From: Propionibacteriales bacterium
GTDB lineage: Bacteria > Actinomycetota > Actinomycetes > Propionibacteriales > Nocardioidaceae
Assembly (NCBI GenBank): GCA_026392465.1
Contig: JAPLCA010000001.1
Location: forward strand, 33,884-97,883
Length of the DNA: 64,000 nucleotides
Direction: 5' to 3'
The stretch's first letter is position 1. Every line of letters begins with the position of its first letter. A program made the translations under genes and the position numbers. This document shows, piece after piece, positions 51,928 through 61,230 of this stretch. Below the pieces are notes generated by a model. It was not told the DNA's origin. It was given only the letters and a program-made list of their open reading frames with translations, and searched no databases.

Positions 51928-53565
51928 TCAGGTGCTGCGTCCGCGCAGCGACCGCACGAGGTGCGCGAGCTCCTGCATGCGGGTCAGACGCGTGCCGACC
52001 AGGTAGGTCACCGCGCCGAGACCGCCAGCCACGACGAGCGTCACGAGCGCGCCGACAGGCTGGCCCCGGTCGAGGCCCAGGGCGTCCAGGACGGCCACGG
52101 AGCCGAGCATCGCGCCGACGGCGAGCGCGAGCGAGATCGTCAGCCGGACCACGAAGACCCGTGTCTCCCGGTCGACCAGCCCGCCGAGCCGACGCGACAG
52201 CAGCGTCGCCGAGACGGTGGCTCCGACGGCGTAGGCGATGCCGAACGACAGCGCCAGCATCGGCGCCACGTGCCGTGGCTCCACGTCGTGGGTGAGGACG
52301 AGCGCCGCGACGATGTTGGTGGCCGCGACGACCACCTGGACGAAGAACGGCGTCCGGGTGTCCTCGTCGGCGTAGAACCCGCGCAGCACCAGGTAGTGGA
52401 TCGTGAAGGCGATCATGGCCGGGGCGAAGGCGGCGACCGCGAGGCCGATGACGTCGGCGTTCGGGCGCAGCGTCGGCACGAACCCGAGCACGGCTGCCGC
52501 CGACCAGCCCAGGCAGCCCACCGCGGCGGCGAGTGGTGCGATGATCGCGAGCGTGACCCGCAGCGTGCGCTGCAGCTCCAGCGCCATCCGGTCGTAGCGA
52601 CGCTCTGCCGCGAGCGCGGAGAGCGTCGGGATGATCGCGGTGGCGAGCGAGACGGTGATGACGCCGTGCGGCATCTGGCTCACCAGGAAGCCGATCTCGT
52701 ACACCGCTGAACCGGTGGCCTGCGTCCCTTCGCGCGCGCCGGCGAGCGTGCCTCCCACGCCGAGCCGCTGGATGACGATGAACGCGACCTGGTTCGCGGC
52801 GATGAAGCCGAGCGTCCAGGCACCGAGGCGGAGGGTGTGGCCGAGGCCCACCCCGCGGAAGTCGAAGCGCGGTGCGTACCGGAACCCGGCCTGCCGCAGG
52901 AACGGCACGAGCACCAGCGTCTGCACGGCGATGCCGAGCGTCGCGCCGCCGCCGAGCAGCAGCGCCTGGCCGGTCGAGAACCCGCCCGTCCCGCTGGAGG
53001 CGCCGTAGAGCACCAGGTACACGCCCAGGGAGCCGATGGCCACCAGGTTGTTGACGATCGGCGCCCACATCATTGGCCCGAACTTCTGCCGCGCGTTGAG
53101 CACCTGCCCGACGAGCACGAACGCGCCGTAGAAGAACACCTGCGGCATGCACAGGTACATCAGCAGCTGCGCCGACTCGCGCTGTGCCTCGTTCCGGTCG
53201 GCGAACAGCTCCCCGTCGAACACCACGTGCATGATCAGCGGGACGAGGAGGGTGAGGACCACCGCCGCCATACCCAGGACCAGCAGGCCGAGCGTGATCA
53301 CGCGGTTGGCGTAGGCGTCGCCGCCGTCGGCGTCGTTGCGCATGGCCCGGACGAGCTGAGGGACGAGCACGACGTTGAACACGCCGCCGGCCACGAGGAT
53401 GTAGAGCGCGTTCGGCACCGTGTTGGCGTTGTTGAAGAGGTCGGCGTTCAGCGCGGTGCCGATGGTCGCCGCCAGCATGAGCAGCCGGCCGAAGCCCGTC
53501 ACCCGGGACACGACCGTGCCGATCGCCATCCCGGCGCTCGCGCGGGCGACGTTGCGTTCAGCCAT
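51928..53565 (-). CDS. murJ: Lipid II flippase MurJ
   Basis: A 545-residue MviN/MurJ-type polytopic protein with about fourteen membrane segments. It begins NVARASAGMAIGTVVSRVTG and contains FNNANTVPNALYILVAGGV, a hallmark of actinobacterial MurJ, plus GFLVSQMPHGVITVSLATA. It flips lipid II outward for peptidoglycan synthesis. It lacks the pseudokinase extension of mycobacterial MurJ. The start overlaps the DUF6049 stop by 8 bp, the conserved order in actinobacteria. Confidence 0.95.
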   Translation of the reverse strand: MAERNVARASAGMAIGTVVSRVTGFGRLLMLAATIGTALNADLFNNANTVPNALYILVAGGVFNVVLVPQLVRAMRNDADGGDAYANRVITLGLLVLGMAAVVLTLLVPLIMHVVFDGELFADRNEAQRESAQLLMYLCMPQVFFYGAFVLVGQVLNARQKFGPMMWAPIVNNLVAIGSLGVYLVLYGASSGTGGFSTGQALLLGGGATLGIAVQTLVLVPFLRQAGFRYAPRFDFRGVGLGHTLRLGAWTLGFIAANQVAFIVIQRLGVGGTLAGAREGTQATGSAVYEIGFLVSQMPHGVITVSLATAIIPTLSALAAERRYDRMALELQRTLRVTLAIIAPLAAAVGCLGWSAAAVLGFVPTLRPNADVIGLAVAAFAPAMIAFTIHYLVLRGFYADEDTRTPFFVQVVVAATNIVAALVLTHDVEPRHVAPMLALSFGIAYAVGATVSATLLSRRLGGLVDRETRVFVVRLTISLALAVGAMLGSVAVLDALGLDRGQPVGALVTLVVAGGLGAVTYLVGTRLTRMQELAHLVRSLRGRST

Positions 53566-55648
53566 CGGTCGGGGTCTCCTCGGGGGTCTCGGCGGTGGCC
53601 CGTCGGCCGCGCAGGAAGCGTCGGCCCAGGGCGAACAGGACGAACAGCCCCGCGGCGCCCATGAGCGCCCACAGGGCCACGCCCACCCGGCTCGACCGCA
53701 CGTTGAAGGAGTCGGCACGTCCCACGGCCGTCCCGTCGGGCGAGATGAGCTGCGCCGTCAACGTCGACGACGTCTGGTCGCCCACGTCGACCTGCACCGT
53801 GACCGTGCGCCGCTCACCGGCCTCCACCTGCACCGGGGCGACGTCCGGGATGCGCAGCGCCGGGTTGCTGGCGCTGATCCGCACGCCCACGCGCACGGCA
53901 GTGTCGGTGTCGTTGCTGACCGTGAGCGGGAAGCTCCCCTCCGCGCTGGAGAGCGTGATGGCGGGCGGACCCTCGACGGCGAGCCGGCCCAGCTCCGAGC
54001 GCACCCGACCGAGCGCGCCCGTGGCCGCGCGCAGGCCCTCGGCGCGGTCGGAGCGCCACGCGGTCGACAGCAGGCCCGTGGACGTGCGGTCGGTGCGGGC
54101 GGCGAGGTCGTCGCCCTCGACCGCCAGGCCGGCGAGCACGCCGCCCTCGCGCGCCAGCTGCTCGACGGCCGTCACCTGTGCCTGCGACAGCGGTCGGGCG
54201 TCGGCCGTGCGCGCGACGTCGCCGGTGTACGCGGCGCGCCGCGTCGTCATGAGGTCCTCGAGGTCCTCCGGCGTGACGAAGTCGGGGTCGAAGGCACCGG
54301 CGAAGGCGTCGTCGGCGTCGCCGGGGTTCCAGCGCGGGTCGACAAGCACGAACGCGTCGGCCTTGGAGTCCGCGTCGGCGCTGCGCTCGAGCGAGGCCAG
54401 CGCGGCCTCGCTGAGCAGCCGCTGGCGCAGCGTCGCAACCGTCGCACCGCCGGGCACCCCGACGTCGAGTCCTGCGTCGACGAAGAGCGGCACGGGGCCG
54501 CTCTTCGTGCGGCGGGTGACGACGGAGCCGAGCCGCGGCTCCCAGTCGGGCACGGCGTCACGGGTGACGATGACCGGTCGGTCGCCGCTGCCGCGCACCT
54601 GCTGGAGCAGGTCCAGGGTCGTGCCCCCGGGTGTCGGCCACGTGACCCGGCGACCCGACACCTGGAACTGCGCCAGGGCCGACGACGTCGCGCGCTCGAT
54701 CGTGCCGGTGAGACGGTCGTGGGCGTCGGAGCGGCTGAGCGCCAGCCAGTCGGGGCGGGCGTAGCCGAGCGTCCACGTGGCCACCCGCCGGGACAGGCTC
54801 GTGAGGTCCTCCACGAACGTGCGCGCGGCCGCCCGTTGCGTCTGGTCGAGGCGCACGTCGCGCGGCAGACGCCGACCCTCGGCGAGGTCGTCGACGGCCA
54901 CGAGCAGGGCAGGGTCGAGCACGACCGACGTGCCGTCGGAGGGGGCGGCGAGCGCCTGGTCGAGCAGGTTGCGGAGCTGGCCGCCGGGCGCGACCCGCTC
55001 GGCCAGACCGGGGGCGTCCATCCACGTGCCGGACGGGCCGAGCCGGTCGGGCAGCACGAACGGCCACACGAGCCCTCCAGGCACGCGCGCGGAGTCGCGG
55101 TCGAGGCGGGGCAGGAACGTGGTGGCCCGTGCGATCGCGGCGTTGTCGCGGGTGCCGTCCTCGGCCGTCGCGAGCACCTGGACACCCACCGGGTAGACGC
55201 CCTCGGCGCCCGAGACGCGCAGCTGCGCGTACGGCACCCGCACGCGGAACGGTCGGGTGCTGCCGGGCGCCAGGGTGCCGACCTCGTCGATCGAGTCGAG
55301 CTCGACCACGCGCTCGCCCGTGTAGCTGGCCTGGCTCTCGACCGCGTCACTCACCTGCTGGCGCGTGGTGAACGGCGTCCGGGCGATCACGAGGTAGGCC
55401 TGCGCCTTCGTCCACCGCTCCTCGCCGCGGTTCGTGATCGTGCCGGTGAGCGTGACGGTGGCACCGTCGCGCAGCTCCGCGGGGCTCACGCCCGTGATCC
55501 GCACGGCCACGTCGGGGTCGACGGCGGCCTGCGTGGGCGCGGCGACGGCCACCGTCAGGGAGCCGCCGAGCAGCAGCGTCAGGGCGCACACGACCAGGCG
55601 CACCAGAGCTCCCGGGCCCGGACGCACACGTCGGGCCGGGTTCGTCAC
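53558..55648 (-). CDS. DUF6049 family secreted/membrane protein
   Basis: The 696-residue product from GTG 55648 has an N-terminal signal peptide (VRLVVCALTLLLGGSLTVAV, cleavage near TQAA). A long extracytoplasmic part with beta-rich segments follows (VRITGVSPAELRDGATVTL), and a single C-terminal membrane anchor (VALWALMGAAGLFVLFALG) is followed by a basic cytoplasmic tail. It is conserved upstream of murJ in actinobacteria (mycobacterial Rv3909-like) and is presumed to assist cell-wall assembly. The start is fixed by TACGAT 6 nt upstream, giving a leaderless mRNA. Confidence 0.88.
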   Translation of the reverse strand: MTNPARRVRPGPGALVRLVVCALTLLLGGSLTVAVAAPTQAAVDPDVAVRITGVSPAELRDGATVTLTGTITNRGEERWTKAQAYLVIARTPFTTRQQVSDAVESQASYTGERVVELDSIDEVGTLAPGSTRPFRVRVPYAQLRVSGAEGVYPVGVQVLATAEDGTRDNAAIARATTFLPRLDRDSARVPGGLVWPFVLPDRLGPSGTWMDAPGLAERVAPGGQLRNLLDQALAAPSDGTSVVLDPALLVAVDDLAEGRRLPRDVRLDQTQRAAARTFVEDLTSLSRRVATWTLGYARPDWLALSRSDAHDRLTGTIERATSSALAQFQVSGRRVTWPTPGGTTLDLLQQVRGSGDRPVIVTRDAVPDWEPRLGSVVTRRTKSGPVPLFVDAGLDVGVPGGATVATLRQRLLSEAALASLERSADADSKADAFVLVDPRWNPGDADDAFAGAFDPDFVTPEDLEDLMTTRRAAYTGDVARTADARPLSQAQVTAVEQLAREGGVLAGLAVEGDDLAARTDRTSTGLLSTAWRSDRAEGLRAATGALGRVRSELGRLAVEGPPAITLSSAEGSFPLTVSNDTDTAVRVGVRISASNPALRIPDVAPVQVEAGERRTVTVQVDVGDQTSSTLTAQLISPDGTAVGRADSFNVRSSRVGVALWALMGAAGLFVLFALGRRFLRGRRATAETPEETPTDG

Positions 55649-55654
55649 CCGCCC

Positions 55655-55660
55655 ATCGTA
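55655..55660 (-). promoter_or_regulatory. -10 box TACGAT, leaderless DUF6049 gene
   Basis: Minus-strand TACGAT is followed by 6 nt and GTG 55648. It is divergent from the CCA-adding enzyme promoter. Confidence 0.55.
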
Positions 55661-55747
55661 GTGGTCGCTCCCCACGGGCCCGGCCACCTCGACCGGGCGC
55701 GCTGCGGTCGCCGCGGCGCGGCCCCCGGGCGCCCGGGCACGGCGCAC

Positions 55748-55753
55748 TACACT
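55748..55753 (+). promoter_or_regulatory. -10 box TACACT, leaderless CCA-adding enzyme
   Basis: TACACT is followed by 8 nt and GTG 55762, with no Shine-Dalgarno. Confidence 0.5.
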
Positions 55754-55761
55754 CGGGGCCC

Positions 55762-57204
55762 GTGTCCGCCCCCGCCTCTCCCTACGACGTCTCCGCCGTG
55801 CGCGCCGCCGCCGACGCCGTGCTGCGCGAGCACCCCGTGCTCGCCGAGCTGGGCGGTCTGTTCGCGACAGCGGGCCACGAGCTGGCGCTCGTCGGCGGGC
55901 CGGTGCGCGACGCGCTCCTCGGTCGCCGGGTCAGCGACCTGGACCTGACGACGTCGGCCCGGCCCGACGACGTCGAGCGGCTCGTCGCCGACTGGGCGGA
56001 CGCCGTGTGGGACGTGGGCCGGGAGTTCGGCACGCTCGGCCTGCGCAAGGGCGACGACCAGATCGAGATCACCACCTACCGCACCGACGCCTACGACCCG
56101 ACATCGCGCAAGCCGCAGGTGGCCTTCGGCGACACGCTGCAGGGCGACCTGTCGCGCCGCGACTTCACCGTGAACGCCCTGGCGCTGCGGCTGCCGTCGG
56201 CCGAGTTCGTCGACGAGTTCGGCGGTCTCGACGACCTCGCGGCCGGGATCCTGCGCACGCCGGTGACGCCCGAGCAGTCCTTCAGCGACGACCCGCTGCG
56301 CATGATGCGGGCCGCCCGGTTCGTCGCGCAGCTCGGCTTCGCGGCCGACGCGGCCACGACGTCGGCCATGACGGCGATGGCCGACCGGATCGAGATCGTC
56401 TCGGCCGAGCGGGTGCGAGACGAGCTGGTCAAGCTCGTGTGCGGGCGCGAGCCCGTCGCCGGGCTGCGGCTGCTCGTCGACACCGGCCTCGCCGACCACG
56501 TGCTCCCCGAGCTCCCCGCGCTGCGGCTCACCGCCGACGAGCACCACCGGCACAAGGACGTCTACGAGCACTCGCTGACCGTGCTGGAGCAGGCCGTCGA
56601 GCTGGAGCACCGGCTCGAGCAGCGTCCCGACTTCGTCGTCCGCTTCGCCGCGCTCGTGCACGACATCGGCAAGCCGCGCACGCGACGCTTCCTCGACGAC
56701 GGCACGGTGACCTTCCACCACCACGACGTGGTGGGCGCGAAGATGACGCGCAAGCGCATGAAGGCCCTGCGGTTCAGCAACGAGCAGATCGCGCAGGTGA
56801 GCCTGCTCGTCGAGCTGCACCTGCGCTTCCACGGCTACGGGTCGGGGGAGTGGACCGACGCCGCCGTGCGCCGCTACGTCCGCGACGCCGGCGACCAGCT
56901 GGAGCGGCTGCACATCCTCACCCGCGCCGACTGCACGACCCGCAACCGGCGCAAGGCCCAGCGGCTGCAGCGTACGTACGACGATCTGGAGCGTCGCATC
57001 GAGCAGCTGGCCGCGCAGGAGGAGCTCGACGCCATCCGGCCCGACCTCGACGGCAACCAGATCCAGCAGATCCTCGGCATCGGGCCCGGGCGCGAGGTCG
57101 GGGAGGCGTACCGGTTCCTGCTCGACCTGCGCCTCGACCGTGGGCCGCTGGGCGAGGACCTCGCCGCCGAGGCGCTGCGCGCCTGGTGGTCCGCGCGCGG
57201 CTGA
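55762..57204 (+). CDS. cca: CCA tRNA nucleotidyltransferase
   Basis: A 480-residue class II nucleotidyltransferase that adds or repairs the 3' CCA of tRNA (named pcnA in mycobacteria). The head has LVGGPVRDALLGRRVSDLDL with the DxD metal site, then RRDFTVNALALRLP and DDPLRMMRAARF. An HD domain follows with LVHDIGKPRTRRF. The C-terminal half is typical of actinobacterial enzymes. The gene lies divergent to DUF6049-murJ, as in mycobacteria. The start GTG 55762 is 8 nt after a TACACT box. Confidence 0.95.
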   Translation: MSAPASPYDVSAVRAAADAVLREHPVLAELGGLFATAGHELALVGGPVRDALLGRRVSDLDLTTSARPDDVERLVADWADAVWDVGREFGTLGLRKGDDQIEITTYRTDAYDPTSRKPQVAFGDTLQGDLSRRDFTVNALALRLPSAEFVDEFGGLDDLAAGILRTPVTPEQSFSDDPLRMMRAARFVAQLGFAADAATTSAMTAMADRIEIVSAERVRDELVKLVCGREPVAGLRLLVDTGLADHVLPELPALRLTADEHHRHKDVYEHSLTVLEQAVELEHRLEQRPDFVVRFAALVHDIGKPRTRRFLDDGTVTFHHHDVVGAKMTRKRMKALRFSNEQIAQVSLLVELHLRFHGYGSGEWTDAAVRRYVRDAGDQLERLHILTRADCTTRNRRKAQRLQRTYDDLERRIEQLAAQEELDAIRPDLDGNQIQQILGIGPGREVGEAYRFLLDLRLDRGPLGEDLAAEALRAWWSARG

Positions 57205-57226
57205 CCACGCCGGCTCGCGCTGCGCC

Positions 57227-57232
57227 TACCCT
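57227..57232 (+). promoter_or_regulatory. -10 box TACCCT, leaderless uORF
   Basis: TACCCT is followed by 7 nt and ATG 57240, the start of an 8-codon ORF. Confidence 0.5.
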
Positions 57233-57239
57233 GGTCGGC

Positions 57240-57266
57240 ATGACTGCAGCAGCGGGAGCCCTCTGA
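57240..57266 (+). CDS. Eight-codon upstream ORF overlapping DUF808 start
   Basis: ATG 57240 encodes MTAAAGAL and stops at TGA 57264-57266, sharing one base with ATG 57266 of the DUF808 gene. It begins just after a -10 box, so it is probably translated leaderlessly, and its body carries GCGGGAG, a Shine-Dalgarno for the downstream start. This looks like translational coupling; any regulation by its translation is inference. Confidence 0.5.
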   Translation: MTAAAGAL

Positions 57267-58198
57267 TGGCCGGCGGACTCGTGGCCCTCCTCGACGACGT
57301 CGCCGCCCTCGCGCGCCTCGCGGCCGCGTCGGTCGACGACGTCGGTGCCGCGGCCGGCCGGGCGAGCGCGAAGGCCGCCGGTGTGGTCGTCGACGACGCC
57401 GCCGTCACGCCGCGCTACGTGCAGGGCCTGGACCCCCAGCGCGAGCTGTCGGTCATCGGCCGCATCGCGCGGGGGTCGCTGATCAACAAGCTCGTGATCA
57501 TCCTCCCGGCGCTGCTGCTGCTCAGCGAGTTCCTGCCGTGGCTGCTCACGCCGCTGCTCATGCTCGGTGGCGCCTACCTGAGCTTCGAGGGCGCCGAGAA
57601 GCTCTGGGAGAAGGTGTCGGGGCACGCGAAGACCGAGAAGCCTCGTTCCGTCGGTGGTGCCGACCAGGAGAAGGCCGTCGTGAGCAGCGCCGTGCGCACC
57701 GACTTCATCCTCTCCGCGGAGATCATGGTCATCGCGCTCAAGGAGGTCACCGACGAGCCGTTCGTGTCGCGGGCGGTCATCCTCGCCGTCGTCGGCATCG
57801 GCATCACCGTGCTGGTGTACGGCGTGGTCGCCCTGATCGTGAAGATGGACGACGTGGGCCTCGCGCTCACCGAGCGGTCGTCGTCGGCGGCGCAGTCCGT
57901 CGGGCGGGGGCTCGTGAAGGCGATGCCGAAGGTGCTCGCCACGCTGGCCGCCGTCGGTGTCGTGGCGATGCTCTGGGTCGGCGGGCACATCCTGCTCGTC
58001 GGCACCGACGACCTCGGGTGGCACGCGCTCTACGACCTGGTCCACCACGCGGAGGAGGCCGTGCACGACGCGGTCGCCGGTGGCCTCGGCTCCGTGCTGG
58101 CGTGGCTGACGAACACGTTCTTCTCCGCACTCCTCGGGCTGGCGGTCGGTGCGGTGCTGGTCACCGTGCTGCACCTCGTGCCGCGCCGTCGTCACTGA
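57266..58198 (+). CDS. DUF808 family membrane protein
   Basis: A 310-residue protein beginning MAGGLVALLDDVAALARLAA, the diagnostic DUF808 (YedI-like) start. It has hydrophobic segments near residues 75-105 (LVIILPALLLLSEFLPWLL), 165-195 and 215-240, and a C-terminal one (LLGLAVGAVLVTVLHLV). The conserved GGAYLSFEGAEKLWEKV and RTDFILSAEIMVIALKEV are present. The function is unknown. Its start is coupled to an 8-codon upstream ORF. It is co-directional with the CCA enzyme and serS. Confidence 0.9.
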   Translation: MAGGLVALLDDVAALARLAAASVDDVGAAAGRASAKAAGVVVDDAAVTPRYVQGLDPQRELSVIGRIARGSLINKLVIILPALLLLSEFLPWLLTPLLMLGGAYLSFEGAEKLWEKVSGHAKTEKPRSVGGADQEKAVVSSAVRTDFILSAEIMVIALKEVTDEPFVSRAVILAVVGIGITVLVYGVVALIVKMDDVGLALTERSSSAAQSVGRGLVKAMPKVLATLAAVGVVAMLWVGGHILLVGTDDLGWHALYDLVHHAEEAVHDAVAGGLGSVLAWLTNTFFSALLGLAVGAVLVTVLHLVPRRRH

Positions 58199-58304
58199 AC
58201 GGCACGGTCGTGCTGGTCTGACCACGTCGGTCGCGGGACGTCTCCCGAGCCCCGTCCGCACGTCGGGGCTGGCGGTCGTCGCCGCGTGGTGCCACGGTGG
58301 GGTC

Positions 58305-58961
58305 ATGACGGACGAGCTGCTGTCGGGCGACCAGGTCGAGGCGATGGGCCTCGACGACTGGCGGAGCATGTACGGGGCGATCGAGGCGTGGTTCGCCACG
58401 GGCGACTTCGCCACCGGCCTGCGCCTCGTCGACGCGATCGGCGCAGCGGCCGAGGAGGTCGGTCACCACCCCGAGCTGACCCTCACGTACTCCGCCGTCC
58501 ACGTCCTGCTCACGAGCCACGACGTCGGCGGCAAGACCCGGCGCGACGTCGACCTCGCCCGCCGGATCAGCGCCATCGCCGCCGACCTCGGCGTCCGGGC
58601 CACGCCGTCCACGGTCCAGCGGCTCGAGCTCGCTCTCGACACGTGGGACGTCCCGGCGATGCGACGGTTCTGGTCGGCCGTGCTCGGGGTCGACCCGGGC
58701 GACGTCGACGACGAGGTGCGCGACCCGACGGGCGTGAACCCGACGATCTGGTTCCAGGAGACCGACGAGCACCCCGAGCCGCGGCAGCGGTTCCACCTCG
58801 ACCTGCGCATCCCTCCGGAGGAGGTCGAGCCCCGTCTGGCCGCGGCGCTCGAGGCTGGCGGCACCCTCGTCTCCGACGCGGAGGCGCCCCGCTTCTGGGT
58901 GGTCGCCGACCCCCAGGGCAACAAGATCTGCCTCTGCACGCACCGCACGCGCCGGCAGTGA
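58305..58961 (+). CDS. Pterin-4a-carbinolamine dehydratase-like domain fused to VOC domain
   Basis: The 218-residue protein has two domains. Residues about 1-100 resemble 4a-hydroxytetrahydrobiopterin dehydratase, with AEEVGHHPELTLTYSAVHV carrying the HHP metal-free active-site motif. Residues about 105-215 are a VOC/glyoxalase-like domain (RLELALDTWDVPAMRRFWSA, RFHLDLRIPPEEVEPRL, DPQGNKICLC). The fusion is recurrent in actinobacteria and its reaction is not established. ATG 58305 follows GGTGGGGTC as a weak ribosome binding site. Confidence 0.85.
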   Translation: MTDELLSGDQVEAMGLDDWRSMYGAIEAWFATGDFATGLRLVDAIGAAAEEVGHHPELTLTYSAVHVLLTSHDVGGKTRRDVDLARRISAIAADLGVRATPSTVQRLELALDTWDVPAMRRFWSAVLGVDPGDVDDEVRDPTGVNPTIWFQETDEHPEPRQRFHLDLRIPPEEVEPRLAAALEAGGTLVSDAEAPRFWVVADPQGNKICLCTHRTRRQ

Positions 58962-59004
58962 GCAGCGGGGCCACCGGCCACCCGGACGGCAGCGGTGGGC
59001 CGGA

Positions 59005-59010
59005 TAGGCT
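59005..59010 (+). promoter_or_regulatory. -10 box TAGGCT, leaderless serS
   Basis: TAGGCT is followed by 6 nt and GTG 59017. Confidence 0.55.
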
Positions 59011-59016
59011 GACGAG

Positions 59017-60285
59017 GTGATCGACGCCAGGCTGTTGCGAGACGACCCCGAGTCCCTCCGAGAGGCGCAGCGGCGCCGCGGGGAGGACCCCTCGATCGTC
59101 GACGCGCTCGTCGCCGCCGACGAGCGACGTCGCTCGACCATCGCCGCGTTCGAGGCGCTGCGCAGCGAGCAGAAGTCCATGGGCAAGCAGGTCGCGCAGG
59201 CGCAGGGCGAGGAGAAGCAGACGCTCCTCGCGCGCACCAAGGAGCTGAGCGCGCAGGTCAAGGCCGCCGACGCCGAGCAGACCGCGGCCGGCGAGGAGTT
59301 CACGACGCTCCTCAAGGCGCTGCCCAACCCGGCGCCCGACGCCCCGCCCGGCGGCGAGGACGACTTCGTGGTCCTCGAGGAGGTCGGCACCCCGCGCGAC
59401 TTCGCCGCGGAGGGCTTCACGCCGAGGGACCACCTCGAGCTCGGCCAGCTGCTCGGCGCGATCGACGTCGAGCGCGGCGCCAAGGTCAGCGGCTCCCGCT
59501 TCTACTTCCTCACCGGCGTCGGCGCCCAGCTCGAGCTCGCGCTGACCCAGCTGGCCATGTCCAAGGCCGCCGAGTGGGGCTTCACCCCCATCATCCCGCC
59601 CGCGCTCGTCAAGCCCCAGGCGATGGAGGGCACCGGCTTCCTCGGCCAGGCGGCCGACGACGTCTACCACCTGGAGAAGGACGACCTGTACCTCGTCGGC
59701 ACGTCCGAGGTGCCGCTCGCGGCCTACCACTCCGACGAGATCCTCGACGGTCCGCGCCACTACGCCGCGTTCAGCCCCTGCTTCCGCCGCGAGGCCGGCT
59801 CGCACGGCCGTGACACCCGGGGCATCGTGCGCGTGCACTGGTTCGACAAGATCGAGATGTTCGTCTACACGTCCCTCGAGGACTCCTACGCCCAGCACGA
59901 GCGCATCCTCGGCTTCGAGAAGCAGTGGCTCGACCTGCTCGAGCTGCCCTACCGGGTCATCGACGTCGCCGCCGGCGACCTCGGCCTGTCCGCGGTCCGC
60001 AAGTTCGACTGCGAGGCGTGGATCCCCACGCAGGGCAAGTACCGCGAGGTCAGCTCCGCCTCGAACTGCACCCAGTTCCAGGCCCGCCGGCTCGACATCC
60101 GCAACCGGCTCGACGACGGCGGCACGGAGCCGTCCGCCACCCTGAACGGCACGCTCTGCGCCATGCCGCGGATCATCGTCGCGCTGCTCGAGAACGGGCA
60201 GCAGGCCGACGGGTCCGTGCGTCTGCCCGCGGCGCTGCACCCGTTCCTCGGCGAGGTGCTGCAGCCGGTCGGGGCGCGCGCATGA
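59017..60285 (+). CDS. serS: Seryl-tRNA synthetase
   Basis: A 422-residue class II synthetase charging tRNA-Ser. The N-terminal coiled-coil arm (about residues 30-100; [20 protein letters not shown]) is followed by the catalytic core with motif 2 ([19 protein letters not shown]) and motif 3 ([15 protein letters not shown]), then [18 protein letters not shown]. The start GTG 59017 follows a leaderless promoter. It overlaps the HAD gene by 4 bp, the usual actinobacterial order. Confidence 0.97.
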   Translation: MIDARLLRDDPESLREAQRRRGEDPSIVDALVAADERRRSTIAAFEALRSEQKSMGKQVAQAQGEEKQTLLARTKELSAQVKAADAEQTAAGEEFTTLLKALPNPAPDAPPGGEDDFVVLEEVGTPRDFAAEGFTPRDHLELGQLLGAIDVERGAKVSGSRFYFLTGVGAQLELALTQLAMSKAAEWGFTPIIPPALVKPQAMEGTGFLGQAADDVYHLEKDDLYLVGTSEVPLAAYHSDEILDGPRHYAAFSPCFRREAGSHGRDTRGIVRVHWFDKIEMFVYTSLEDSYAQHERILGFEKQWLDLLELPYRVIDVAAGDLGLSAVRKFDCEAWIPTQGKYREVSSASNCTQFQARRLDIRNRLDDGGTEPSATLNGTLCAMPRIIVALLENGQQADGSVRLPAALHPFLGEVLQPVGARA

Positions 60286-61067
60286 CGGGCTGGCGCCCGA
60301 GGATCGTCGCGCTCGACGTCGACGGCACCATGGTCGACTGGGAGAACCGGATGACCGACACCGTGCGCGACACCGTGCACGCCATCAAGGACTCCGGGGT
60401 GCACGTCGTCATCTCCACGGGCCGCGCCATCCCCGGCGTGCTCGACGCCGCCCGCAACCTGCGCCTCGACGGCGGCATCGCCGTGGCCAGCAACGGAGCC
60501 GTGGTGCACACGTACTCGCCCGTCGAGGTCGTGCACACCGTCACCTTCGACGCGAGCGAGGCGGTGCGACGCGTGCTCGAGCACATCCCGGACGCGCTCG
60601 TCGCCGTCGAGGAGGTGGGTACCGGCTACCGGATCAGCGCGCCGTTCCCCGAGTGGGAGATCGACGGCACGGTCACCATCCAGACCGTCGACGAGCTGGT
60701 CGCCGAGCCCGTCACCCGCGTCATCATCCGCGCTCCCGAGCACGACGTCGAGGAGTTCGGCCGGCTCGTGCACGGGCTCGGCCTGAACGAGGTGAACTAC
60801 AACATCGGGTACACCGCGTGGCTCGACATCGCCCCCGACGGCGTCTCCAAGGCGTCGGGCCTGGAGGTCGTGTGCGAGCGGCTCGGCGTCGACCGGGCCG
60901 ACGTGCTCGCGGTCGGCGACGGCATGAACGACTACGAGATGCTCCGCTGGGCCGGTCGCGGCGTCGCGATGGGCCAGGGCTCGGACGAGCTGAAGGCCGT
61001 CGCCGACGACGTCACCGGCACGGTGCTCGAGGACGGTCTGGCCACCGAGCTGCGCCGCTGGCTGTAA
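60282..61067 (+). CDS. Cof-type HAD-IIB hydrolase
   Basis: A 261-residue HAD phosphatase with motif [12 protein letters not shown] (nucleophile Asp near residue 10), motif [14 protein letters not shown], the cap region, and motif [19 protein letters not shown]. It belongs to subclass IIB, which dephosphorylates sugar phosphates or nucleotides. It is co-translated with serS (ATGA overlap), a linkage seen in related actinobacteria whose meaning is unknown. The substrate is not predicted. Confidence 0.92.
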   Translation: MTGWRPRIVALDVDGTMVDWENRMTDTVRDTVHAIKDSGVHVVISTGRAIPGVLDAARNLRLDGGIAVASNGAVVHTYSPVEVVHTVTFDASEAVRRVLEHIPDALVAVEEVGTGYRISAPFPEWEIDGTVTIQTVDELVAEPVTRVIIRAPEHDVEEFGRLVHGLGLNEVNYNIGYTAWLDIAPDGVSKASGLEVVCERLGVDRADVLAVGDGMNDYEMLRWAGRGVAMGQGSDELKAVADDVTGTVLEDGLATELRRWL

Positions 61068-61185
61068 CGCAGAGGGTCTGGACGCTTCCTGCGTCTCGCT
61101 CCGCCGCGGCTACGCCCTCCGTTCGGCGGCTTCACGGCGAGGCGCCCCCGGCGCGAACTACTCGGCGTTCGCTCGCCGCTCCCTC

Positions 61186-61212
61186 CCCCGCAAGCGGGCG
61201 GTGCCCCCAGCT
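61186..61212. repeat. CCCCCGCAAGCGGG hairpin motif
   Basis: CCCCCGCAAGCGGG then CGGTGCCCCCAGC is shared with 26427-26453. It lies between the convergent HAD and WhiB-like genes, 19 bp before the end of the latter. The rest of 61068-61230 has no gene. Confidence 0.6.
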
Positions 61213-61230
61213 GCGCTCGCTCGGACTCGC

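Noticed and set aside
61068..61230. tRNA gene near serS
   Set aside because: No cloverleaf with T-loop consensus could be built; the stretch is GC-rich repeat-like sequence.
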